From Corallococcus sp. (lineage in GTDB: Bacteria > Bacillota > Clostridia > Christensenellales > CAG-314): a stretch of DNA of 5,277 nt. The stretch lies in contig JAMPHX010000087.1 in the NCBI GenBank assembly GCA_023663205.1, forward strand, positions 1 through 5,277. Direction: 5' to 3'. Made by a program: the position numbers and the translations under genes. Below, piece by piece: positions 1-5,277 of the stretch. How positions within the stretch are numbered: the stretch's first letter is position 1; the number at the start of each line of letters is the position of its first letter. The notes below the pieces were generated by a model that saw nothing but the letters and a program-made list of their open reading frames with translations, was not told the origin of the DNA and made no database searches.

Positions 1-547
<547 letters not shown>

Positions 548-548
548 A

Positions 549-564
549 TATAATTTAAATTATA
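549..564. repeat. 16-bp perfect palindrome directly upstream of 23S
   Basis: TATAATTTAAATTATA is a perfect A/T palindrome immediately before the mature 23S 5' end. 23S precursors usually have flanking sequences that pair across the whole gene to make an RNase III processing stem. This stretch could be the 5' half of such a stem, or simply an AT-rich palindrome by chance. The 3' flank that would show pairing is outside the window. Confidence 0.4.
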
Positions 565-570
565 CGCTTA

Positions 571-586
571 TCCGACTTGCGTCGGA
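571..586 (-). other. Leader hairpin with GCAA tetraloop before 23S
   Basis: In the transcript sense (minus strand) the sequence TCCGAC-GCAA-GTCGGA forms a perfect 6-bp stem closed by a GNRA-type tetraloop. It is the only G/C-rich element in an otherwise AT-rich leader and ends about 24 nt before the estimated 23S 5' end. It is not followed by a U-run, so it is not a terminator. It is likely a structural or processing element of the rRNA precursor. Confidence 0.55.
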
Positions 587-718
587 CATCTTTAGATCCT
601 TGAATTAATTTAACTCTTATTAACTCTGCGTCATTGCAGCAAAAATCTACTTTCGATTTTGCATATTAACACTACATTAATATTTGTTGTTTGTACTCTA
701 AACTTTATTATTGATTGT

Positions 719-738
719 ATGCAGTTGTCAATGTTCCC
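719..738 (-). promoter_or_regulatory. boxA-like antitermination motif in the 23S leader
   Basis: On the minus strand the leader reads GGGAACATTGACAACTGCAT. This resembles the conserved segment seen before rRNA genes in Firmicutes (roughly TTCTTTGAAAACTG), which includes the boxA signal used by Nus-factor antitermination. It lies about 40 nt downstream of the predicted transcription start, where such an element is expected in an rRNA transcription unit. The match is imperfect and the assignment is an inference. Confidence 0.35.
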
Positions 739-742
739 TTTT

Positions 743-776
743 ACCGCATCAGCGGTGCTGTCCGCTTGGTGACAGC
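743..776 (-). other. Two tandem hairpins at the 5' end of the 23S leader
   Basis: In the transcript sense, GCTGTC (776-771) pairs with GACAGC (762-757) around an 8-nt loop. It is followed directly by ACCGC-TGAT-GCGGT (756-743), a 5-bp stem with a 4-nt loop. The first stem begins almost exactly at the predicted transcription start (about 776), so the RNA would start with a folded 5' end. Neither hairpin is followed by a U-tract. They may stabilise the precursor or present the following boxA-like segment. Confidence 0.5.
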
Positions 777-782
777 CTACTT

Positions 783-811
783 ATATTACCACACGCATAA
801 TGTTGTGTCAA
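783..811 (-). promoter_or_regulatory. Sigma-A promoter of the 23S rRNA gene
   Basis: On the minus strand, TTGACA (811-806) and TAATAT (788-783) are separated by exactly 17 bp: a perfect -35 and a 5-of-6 -10. The bases before the -10 are GTGTGG, giving an extended -10 TGN motif. Upstream (812-865) is a run of A and T tracts that could act as an UP element for the RNA polymerase alpha subunit, as is usual for rRNA promoters. Transcription would start near 776, giving a leader of about 230 nt before mature 23S. Its position makes this a dedicated 23S promoter. Confidence 0.85.
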
Positions 812-878
812 CTGTTTTCAATAAGATTTTTTCGATTTTTTTTACAAAATTTTATCGAATTTTTCTTACCCGTTCGTT

Positions 879-908
879 ATTGTACCATTACCGTAAATTC
901 GCTAAAAA
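879..908 (-). promoter_or_regulatory. Possible second, upstream 23S promoter
   Basis: On the minus strand, TACAAT (884-879) is preceded by TGG, giving an extended -10 motif TGGTACAAT, with a weak -35 (TTTTTA at 908-903, 18-bp spacing). rRNA genes often have tandem promoters, and this one would lie about 95 bp upstream of the strong promoter. The -35 matches consensus at only half its positions, so it could be chance in AT-rich DNA. Confidence 0.25.
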
Positions 909-922
909 TACAACAAAAAACA

Positions 923-951
923 TTGACACAATTTTTGCCTGCAAATATAAT
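923..951 (+). promoter_or_regulatory. Sigma-A promoter of feoAB
   Basis: TTGACA (923-928) and TATAAT (946-951) are separated by 17 bp, a perfect match to the sigma-A consensus in both hexamers and in spacing. Transcription should start near 957-958, giving feoA a leader of about 107 nt. Such a strong promoter on an iron uptake operon implies repression when iron is plentiful, and a palindrome lies directly over the -10 element. The promoter diverges from the 23S promoter, with about 110 bp between the two -35 hexamers. Confidence 0.88.
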
Positions 952-961
952 ATATTTGCAG
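939..961. promoter_or_regulatory. 23-bp palindromic operator over the feoA -10 element
   Basis: CTGCAAATATA (939-949) and TATATTTGCAG (951-961) are perfect inverted repeats around a single central A at 950. The palindrome contains the whole -10 hexamer and reaches the predicted transcription start, so a dimeric protein bound here would block the promoter. The site is expected to act as DNA, because only the right half would be in the RNA. It does not match the Fur box (GATAATGATAATCATTATC) or the DtxR/IdeR type (TTAGGTTAGGCTAACCTAA), so the regulator is not identified. A metal-sensing repressor is the natural guess from the gene it controls. Confidence 0.7.
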
Positions 962-976
962 TTAGCATATGCGAAC
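961..976. repeat. Imperfect palindrome next to the feoA operator
   Basis: GTTAGCATATGCGAAC is palindromic apart from one mismatched pair (A964 against G973), with a perfect core GCATATGC at 965-972. It abuts the 23-bp palindrome and lies just after the predicted transcription start. It could be a second binding site for the same or another regulator, or a short hairpin at the 5' end of the feoAB mRNA. The evidence is symmetry only. Confidence 0.35.
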
Positions 977-1064
977 TTGAATTATTCCAATCTTATTGCA
1001 TATACCGACTTGCAACGGCTATATTAAACGACCAGTGCACATATCATACTACGGAGTAAGAATA

Positions 1065-1304
1065 ATGTCAAATGTTTTAACTTTAAAAAATGCGCAACTT
1101 TGGCGTAAATATAAAATAATTTCGTGCAACATGTTGCCCGATATCAAAACGCGGTTTACAGAATTGGGACTAACGGTCGGAACTATTGTTTGCGTACAAA
1201 AAAAGGCACCTTTAGGCGACCCTTTGGAAATTTCCGTACGAGGCTACTCATTGTGTCTGCGCGCAACCGAAGCAGAACACTTTGAGATAGAGGAAGTAAA
1301 ATGA
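1065..1304 (+). CDS. feoA: FeoA, ferrous iron transport accessory protein
   Basis: This gene encodes a 79-residue cytosolic SH3-like protein, the usual length for FeoA. FeoA is thought to bind FeoB and support or regulate Fe(II) import. The family signature is clear in the second half: LGLTVGT at residues 37-43, then APLGDPLEISVRGYSLCLR with the characteristic PLGDP turn, and a final EAEHFEIE strand. The ATG at 1065 was chosen because GGAG (1053-1056) lies 8 nt before it and the family normally begins here. The frame is open back to 996, but that adds 23 residues unlike FeoA and has no ribosome binding site. The stop overlaps the feoB start as ATGA, so the two are translationally coupled. The strong promoter at 923-951 with its palindrome should control both. 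Confidence 0.95.
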   Translation: MSNVLTLKNAQLWRKYKIISCNMLPDIKTRFTELGLTVGTIVCVQKKAPLGDPLEISVRGYSLCLRATEAEHFEIEEVK

Positions 1305-3457
1305 AAAAACACAAATACAATAAAAATATACAGAATAATGAAACCAAACTTACCGTTGCTTTGTGCGGAAACCCCAACAGCGGAAAAACGACATTATTCA
1401 ATGCTTTGACGGGTAGCAATCAAAAGGTCGGCAATTGGCCCGGGGTTACGGTTGAGCAAAAAATCGGACAATACAAAAACGACAAAAGCGTTGCTATTGT
1501 TGACACTCCCGGAATATACTCGCTCACCCCTTTTACCATTGACGAACAAGTTGCCCACGACTACCTTATGAACGGAAAACCCGACCTTGTAATCAATATA
1601 ATCGACAGCACAAATTTGGAACGCAATTTGTTTTTGACCACCCAATTGCTGGAACTCGACGTTCCGGTTGTTGCTGCTTTGAATATGCAAGATGAAGCCG
1701 AAGCAAAAGGTATATATATAGATAAAGAAAAACTGTCGGAAATGTTGGGTATACACTTTTTTGACATATCGGCATCAAAGGGAACCGGCATAGAAGCACT
1801 TATGACTTATTGTCTTGACGGAAAATACGGCAGAAAAACCCCTCTTAGATATACAGCCGATATAGAAAACGCCATCCCTGCCGTAATAAATGCCGCAAAT
1901 ATTCAAGACAACAAAAGATGGGTTGCTCTCAAAATGCTTGAAGACGATAAAACCGTTAATAGAAGTGATAAAGACCAAAGCGTTGCTGCCAGAATTTCGA
2001 CTTTATCTCAAAGCGTAAAAAATAGTTGCGGCGATATTGTTTCCACCGCTATTGCAACGCAAAGATACTCTTTTATCGAAAAAATAATATCTGCTTGTCT
2101 TGTAAAAAAATCCGATGAGAAAAAACAAAAAGCACAACTGATAACCGACAAAATAGATAAGATAGTTTTAAACAAATGGTTGGCATTTCCGATTTTTATT
2201 CTTGTTATGTCCATTGTGTTTTTCGTATCTATTGGCGGACTTGGCGGTTGGCTGTGTGACTTGATAAACGAATCCTTTACTCCTTGGTTTCAAGAAGTCG
2301 TAACCGGCTGGCTCGCGCCTGCAAAAACGCCTTGGCTTACAAGTCTTGTTGTAGACGGAATAATTGCCGGTGTCTTGGGCGTAGTCAGTTTTTTACCGCA
2401 AATAATGCTGCTATTCGGATTTATAGCAATTCTCGAAGCAAGCGGTTATATGTCACGTATAGCCTTTATTATGGATAGACTTTTGAGCAAAATCGGGTTG
2501 GGCGGCAAAAGTTTTGTTTCAATGATATTGGGTTGTGGTTGTTCCGTACCGGCAATAATGGCCACACGAACAATCAAAAACATAAACGAAAGAAACAATA
2601 CCATTACGCTGACTCCTTTTATGCCCTGTTCCGCCAAAATGGCAATTATTTCATTCTTTACCGCAAAACTTTTGGGAGGCAATGCACTGTTTGCAATAAG
2701 TTTCTACTTTTTGAGTATAGCAGCAGTAATATTCGGCGGGCTGATTTTGAAAATATTCGGACGAAAGAAAACAAGCGCCAGCGACACTTTTATTATGGAA
2801 TTGCCTACTTACCGCGCGCCAAAGCCAGCAAATGTACTTAAACAAATGTGGGAACGCGGAAAATCGTTTTTGATTAAAGCAGGCACAATAATATTCACAG
2901 CATCGGTACTGCTGTGGATATTGCAAAGTTTCAATTGGCGCCTCCAATTTGTAGATGCACAAGACAGTATGCTTGCATCGATAGGTACTGTTATCGCGCC
3001 GATTTTTGCACCGCTCGGATTTGGCGACTGGCGTTTTGCAGTTGCTACACTCACGGGAATTGCAGCAAAGGAGACCGTGGTAACAACGCTGGAAATACTG
3101 GTCGTAGGAGATATAACTCAGGCAATTACGCCTCTCGGAGCATATTCATTTGTAGTATACAACCTGCTGACCGTCCCGTGCGTTGCGGCTATCTCCGCTT
3201 CCTTTGCCGAACAAGGAAAGAAAATCAACGGGTTGAAATCCGCATTGTTTCAAATAATAACGGCTTACGTAGTTGCGCTTGCTATTTATCAGTTGGGAAC
3301 TCTTGCTCAAAAATATACCGCACCGTTCATTATAACTCTATGTTGCATAATCATCGCGTTTGCTCTATATTTTGCAATACGGTTTTTAATCAAAAAGCGC
3401 GGTTGCAACTACGAGTGCGACCATTGCCCCAACAATCAAAACTGTACAAAAAAATAG
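1301..3457 (+). CDS. feoB: FeoB, ferrous iron transporter with G-protein domain
   Basis: FeoB imports Fe(II) across the inner membrane, coupled to its N-terminal G domain. The 718-residue length is typical. The G motifs are all present: G1 GNPNSGKT (23-30), G2 Thr50 in GVTVE, G3 DTPG (68-71), G4 NMQD (128-131) and G5 ISAS (156-159). A helical linker domain (about 170-270) follows. The membrane part starts near residue 293 and contains both gate motifs, GCGCSVPAIMATR (411-423) and TPFMPCSAK (438-446), then TLTGIAAKE (583-591). The protein ends in a soluble tail with Cys702, Cys706, Cys709 and Cys715 (CxxxCxxCxxxxxC), which could bind a metal or a cluster. AGGAAG (1291-1296) is the ribosome binding site. 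The start overlaps the feoA stop. No FeoC gene follows; the cysteine tail may fill a similar role, but this is an inference. Confidence 0.97.
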   Translation: MKKHKYNKNIQNNETKLTVALCGNPNSGKTTLFNALTGSNQKVGNWPGVTVEQKIGQYKNDKSVAIVDTPGIYSLTPFTIDEQVAHDYLMNGKPDLVINIIDSTNLERNLFLTTQLLELDVPVVAALNMQDEAEAKGIYIDKEKLSEMLGIHFFDISASKGTGIEALMTYCLDGKYGRKTPLRYTADIENAIPAVINAANIQDNKRWVALKMLEDDKTVNRSDKDQSVAARISTLSQSVKNSCGDIVSTAIATQRYSFIEKIISACLVKKSDEKKQKAQLITDKIDKIVLNKWLAFPIFILVMSIVFFVSIGGLGGWLCDLINESFTPWFQEVVTGWLAPAKTPWLTSLVVDGIIAGVLGVVSFLPQIMLLFGFIAILEASGYMSRIAFIMDRLLSKIGLGGKSFVSMILGCGCSVPAIMATRTIKNINERNNTITLTPFMPCSAKMAIISFFTAKLLGGNALFAISFYFLSIAAVIFGGLILKIFGRKKTSASDTFIMELPTYRAPKPANVLKQMWERGKSFLIKAGTIIFTASVLLWILQSFNWRLQFVDAQDSMLASIGTVIAPIFAPLGFGDWRFAVATLTGIAAKETVVTTLEILVVGDITQAITPLGAYSFVVYNLLTVPCVAAISASFAEQGKKINGLKSALFQIITAYVVALAIYQLGTLAQKYTAPFIITLCCIIIAFALYFAIRFLIKKRGCNYECDHCPNNQNCTKK

Positions 3458-3539
3458 AAAAACGTATCTTAAAAAATGTATATTGGATACAATACGGCAA
3501 AATACACCAATCGATACGGCAATTCTTAATTACGTTTTT

Positions 3540-3555
3540 GACAATACTTATTGTC
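3540..3555. repeat. Perfect inverted repeat before the gene downstream of feoB
   Basis: GACAATA (3540-3546) and TATTGTC (3549-3555) are perfect inverted repeats around CT, ending four bases before the ribosome binding site GAAGGA of the next gene. A TTGACA hexamer overlaps its left edge (3538-3543), but no good -10 lies at the right distance, so an independent promoter is doubtful. In RNA it would be a weak hairpin of 6 bp with a 4-nt loop that could affect translation. As DNA it could be an operator. Confidence 0.4.
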
Positions 3556-3567
3556 TGCGAAGGATAT

Positions 3568-4041
3568 ATGCAACAAGACACCAGCAAATGGATTGAGATT
3601 CTGAATCAAAAAGACATCGATTTTCCAATGAATACTTACGGCAATTTTCATGACACTTGTATTGTATCAATAAATTTCGCCAACGGAATGTATGTGGATG
3701 ACAAAAAGAATATGCATTGTAAAGGTTGGGACAAATGCAAATTAAATATGCTTTTCCATAGTCAATGGAATGACCGTTCGTTGGTACTGCAATTTACCGG
3801 TGTGCGCAGGCTGAACTTGGTAGGCGCACAAGACAATTACTCAAATGAACTTTTGGATGCTTCCGTTAAGTTTTACGACGATTTATTGCCGCACAAATAC
3901 CAAATGCCGACGCGCGTAATCGTTTGGGCAGACGATGAAAATTTTGACATAAATAAGCAAAAACCTGAATCTGCCGTAACCGAACCGGCAAACACATATG
4001 TTATTGCCAACTCGCTTAGATGGCGTTTAATAGATAAATAA
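3568..4041 (+). CDS. Conserved protein of unknown function, co-transcribed with feoAB
   Basis: This gene encodes a 157-residue soluble protein with no signal peptide or membrane segment. The sequence recalls a family of uncharacterised Firmicute proteins, but I cannot name a domain for it. Conserved-looking elements are GNFHDTC (25-31), the segment FHSQW (63-67), FTGVRRLNL (76-84), a D-rich IVWADDENFD (118-127) and the final TYVIANSLRWR (143-153). The alternating hydrophobic pattern suggests a mainly beta protein. The ATG at 3568 follows GAAGGA (3559-3564) at rather short spacing. The frame is open far upstream, but that part is the shadow of feoB in another frame. It starts 110 bp after feoB with no terminator between, so read-through from the feo promoter is likely. 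Whether it has any link to iron is unknown; proteins of this general style also occur as immunity proteins, which the sequence alone cannot decide. Confidence 0.85.
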   Translation: MQQDTSKWIEILNQKDIDFPMNTYGNFHDTCIVSINFANGMYVDDKKNMHCKGWDKCKLNMLFHSQWNDRSLVLQFTGVRRLNLVGAQDNYSNELLDASVKFYDDLLPHKYQMPTRVIVWADDENFDINKQKPESAVTEPANTYVIANSLRWRLIDK

Positions 4042-4078
4042 TCAAAACACAGAAAACAACTAAAACACAAAAAAAATA

Positions 4079-4125
4079 ACGGCAAGTAAGATTTTCAAAA
4101 ATCCTGCTTGCCGTATCTTATTTTT
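4079..4125. terminator. Bidirectional rho-independent terminator
   Basis: ACGGCAAG (4079-4086) pairs perfectly with CTTGCCGT (4107-4114). Inside the loop GATTT (4090-4094) pairs further with AAATC (4099-4103). On the plus strand the stem is followed by ATCTTATTTTT. On the minus strand it is followed by a U-rich run, because the left flank is an A-tract (4069-4079). It therefore ends both the feoAB-3568 unit, whose last stop is at 4041, and the convergent gene, whose stop lies at 4124-4126. Confidence 0.9.
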
Positions 4126-4843
4126 ACATAAAGTCGTCAATAAGAATCGCTCTGTCTATTAACGAAACTTTTTCGGAACGCGCATACTCCACCGCGGTTT
4201 TATCAAAAAACATGTTTGTTATAACCATAGCGTTAGACGTATTATAAAATTTCTTGCCTCCCACAACAGGACTGATATCTTCTGCCGACGAAATTTTTTG
4301 GGAATGCAGACAGTATAAAGCGTAGGACGTACCGTTTTTTTCGGCAATCATATCCACCCCGTGATTATCGACAACCGGAGTAAACTTTATTTCATACCCC
4401 TTATGACTGAATAGTTTTGCAATATATATTACAAATTGCGTCCTTTCCATTTTGCCGATTTGTTCAAATTTACTTTCCATACTTTGCATTTCGCCTTGAT
4501 TGACAAAATCATATGCATTTTGATTTGGAATGTAGTTGACAACAGTTCTTTCGCTGCCCATAGCGTGTGCATTTGCTGCCGTAGGGTCAATCGAGCCCGC
4601 ATCCAAGTTTATCGCATCGGATTGCTGTTCTTTTAATTTAGCAGCCTTTTTTCCCAAAACAACTATTGCAATTATACATGCCACTGCTATCACTGCACCC
4701 AAACCGATAACAATCCATTTGAGCATATCGTCCGCATATATCTCTGGAACAACAAATGCAGCTACGACAAGCCCTAATCCGACAACGGCTATCAACGCGC
4801 ACAAAATTATTTTGCCTATAATACCTTTATTTTCATTTTTCAT
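4124..4843 (-). CDS. Membrane-anchored Mrr-like restriction endonuclease-fold protein, catalytic site degenerate
   Basis: This 239-residue protein begins with two membrane helices (about 8-33 and 42-64) and a basic stretch (KKAAKLK, 65-71). A low-complexity linker with no clear domain (72-130) precedes a Mrr-type domain (131-238). The Mrr fold is recognised from MERTQFVIYIAKLFSHKGY, then GVDMIAEKNGTSYALYC, VVGGKKFY, NAMVITN, FFDKTAVEYA and VSLIDR, which match the order and spacing of the Mrr_cat family. In active members a Glu follows the first Phe, and the core strand ends in QxK. Here these positions hold Val138, Tyr177 and Leu179, and only Asp164 is kept, so DNA cleavage is unlikely. It may bind nucleic acid or have a structural role; this is an inference. 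The C-terminal domain is likely cytosolic. No Shine-Dalgarno precedes the ATG, and the frame has a stop four codons upstream, so 4843 is the only sensible start. The terminator follows directly. Confidence 0.88.
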   Translation of the reverse strand: MKNENKGIIGKIILCALIAVVGLGLVVAAFVVPEIYADDMLKWIVIGLGAVIAVACIIAIVVLGKKAAKLKEQQSDAINLDAGSIDPTAANAHAMGSERTVVNYIPNQNAYDFVNQGEMQSMESKFEQIGKMERTQFVIYIAKLFSHKGYEIKFTPVVDNHGVDMIAEKNGTSYALYCLHSQKISSAEDISPVVGGKKFYNTSNAMVITNMFFDKTAVEYARSEKVSLIDRAILIDDFM

Positions 4844-4849
4844 AAATGT

Positions 4850-4878
4850 ATTTTAGCACACGAAAATACAATTGTAAA
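4850..4878 (-). promoter_or_regulatory. Promoter of the Mrr-like gene, predicting a leaderless mRNA
   Basis: On the minus strand, TTTACA (4878-4873) and TAAAAT (4855-4850) are 17 bp apart; each hexamer matches consensus at five of six positions, and TGC before the -10 gives an extended -10 motif. Only six bases (ACATTT) separate the -10 from the ATG, so the expected start of transcription is the A of the start codon itself. This fits the lack of any ribosome binding site. CACACG (4857-4862) in the spacer and CGTGTG (4888-4893) upstream of the -35 form an inverted repeat that might be an operator. Confidence 0.75.
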
Positions 4879-5277
4879 CACTTTGCGCGTGTGAAAATTC
4901 ATTTTATTTTGTACACGCTCATACGCCTGACACATATGCTCTATTTACATAATCCGCGATAATACACTCAAATATAGTATATTTACATAGTAATCTTATT
5001 TGCGTAATGTATTGTATAAGTGCAAAAGTCGTAATTAAACACACTGAAACTTGGTTGCGTATAATTTATCGTACACGTAAATAAATTTTATATAAATAAT
5101 CTTGTTATCGCGTTATACAATGTAAAATCAAGCAATTATCAGAAGTTAATTATAATTTAACACGGTTATAAATACTATGTATATAAATATTGTTTTGCAT
5201 ATTGACATTCACAATAGAATGTAGTATTTTATAATAGGATTATAAATAACTAATATAAACATCTTAACAATTATTAA
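4879..5277. other. AT-rich intergenic region without a recognisable gene
   Basis: I see no protein gene, tRNA or rRNA in these 399 bp. The longest plus-strand frame noticed, a 25-codon ATG frame starting near 5007, has no ribosome binding site. The stretch contains TATTTACATA twice (4942-4951 and 4980-4989), a possible stem GCGTGT (4887-4892) with ACACGC (4913-4918), and a possible right-facing promoter near 5202-5230. The base composition is clearly more A/T-rich than the flanking genes, as expected for a divergent promoter region leading to a gene beyond the right edge. Confidence 0.6.
5202..5230 (+). promoter_or_regulatory. Possible promoter facing out of the window
   Basis: TTGACA (5202-5207) is a perfect -35, followed after 17 bp by TATTTT (5225-5230), a 4-of-6 match to the -10. 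A perfect TATAAT also occurs at 5230-5235, but 22 bp away, which is too far for normal use. An inverted repeat, ACATTC (5205-5210) and GAATGT (5217-5222), lies between the hexamers and could be an operator. It would serve a gene to the right of the window. Confidence 0.4.

Larger units (their letters stand above)
548..1064. other. Divergent intergenic region between 23S rRNA and feoA
   Basis: This region of about 517 bp holds no protein gene or tRNA that I can recognise. From left to right it contains the 23S leader with hairpins (548-776), the minus-strand promoter for 23S (783-811), an A/T-rich spacer (812-922) that may act as an UP element, the plus-strand feoA promoter (923-951) overlapped by a palindrome (939-961), and a feoA 5' leader of roughly 107 nt. 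A reading frame at 715-1059 crosses both promoters, has no ribosome binding site and resembles nothing known. There is no 16S rRNA 3' end here: the anti-Shine-Dalgarno region would read AAGGAGGTGATCC on the plus strand and is absent. Confidence 0.8.

Noticed and set aside
726..731. A second perfect TTGACA on the minus strand in the 23S leader, as a possible further promoter
   Set aside because: No acceptable -10 lies 16-18 bp downstream; the hexamer is better explained as part of the boxA-like segment.
829..855. Inverted TCGAT / ATCGA around a T-rich stretch, as a possible terminator
   Set aside because: Only five A/T-rich pairs with a loop of about 17 nt, no G/C stem, and no gene ending nearby; it fits an UP-element-like A/T region better.
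715..1059. 114-codon plus-strand open frame upstream of feoA
   Set aside because: It runs across the 23S promoter and the feoA promoter, has no ribosome binding site, and its product shows no recognisable pattern.
996..1064. N-terminal extension of FeoA from the ATG at 996
   Set aside because: The 23 extra residues are unlike FeoA, no ribosome binding site precedes them, and GGAG supports the ATG at 1065.
3476..3529. 17-codon frame (MYIGYNTAKYTNRYGNS) between feoB and the next gene
   Set aside because: There is no ribosome binding site; the repetitive look comes from the 9-bp direct repeat ATACGGCAA (3492-3500 and 3514-3522).
2914..3567. Upstream extension of the 3568 gene to 2914
   Set aside because: This part overlaps feoB in another frame, its product is Cys- and Arg-rich nonsense, and the conserved protein begins after the GAAGGA site.
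4536..4856. 106-codon plus-strand frame opposite the Mrr-like gene
   Set aside because: It is antisense to a gene with clear membrane helices and a recognisable domain; its Thr/Ala/Ile-rich product is typical of a reverse-complement shadow.
4942..4989. Repeated TATTTACATA as a possible CRISPR or iteron array
   Set aside because: Only two 10-bp copies in very AT-rich DNA, with no regular spacing series and no replication gene nearby.

Overview
The window looks like a piece of chromosome from a low-GC Bacillota-type bacterium, most likely an uncultured member of the Clostridia. The clues are AT-rich DNA throughout, a clostridial-style 23S rRNA 5' end, near-consensus sigma-A promoters and typical Shine-Dalgarno sites on the feo genes. 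This placement is an inference from sequence style; no database search was possible.

Layout. Positions 1-547 hold the 5' part of a 23S rRNA gene on the minus strand, cut by the left edge. Upstream of it (548-811) are a short structured leader and a strong promoter, with no 16S rRNA or tRNA before it, so this 23S gene seems to be transcribed on its own rather than in a 16S-23S-5S operon. About 110 bp further on, a divergent consensus promoter faces right. Its -10 element is covered by a perfect 23-bp palindrome, and it drives feoA (1065-1304) and feoB (1301-3457), the ferrous iron uptake system. A conserved gene of unknown function (3568-4041) follows on the same strand and is probably co-transcribed. 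A bidirectional terminator (stem 4079-4114) separates this unit from a convergent minus-strand gene (4124-4843). That gene encodes a protein with two membrane helices and a Mrr-like PD-(D/E)xK nuclease fold whose catalytic Glu, Gln and Lys appear to be lost. Its promoter places the transcript start on the A of its ATG, which suggests a leaderless mRNA. The last 400 bp (4879-5277) are very AT-rich and hold no convincing gene, only a possible right-facing promoter near the end.

How the genes relate. FeoA and FeoB form one translationally coupled (ATGA overlap) Fe(II) import system, probably controlled at the palindrome by an unidentified, perhaps metal-sensing, repressor. FeoB carries a C-terminal four-cysteine tail and no feoC follows. 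The rRNA gene and the membrane Mrr-like gene are independent units. The most interesting points are the stand-alone 23S gene with its own promoter, the non-Fur-like palindrome on the feoA promoter, and the leaderless, catalytically degenerate membrane Mrr-like gene.
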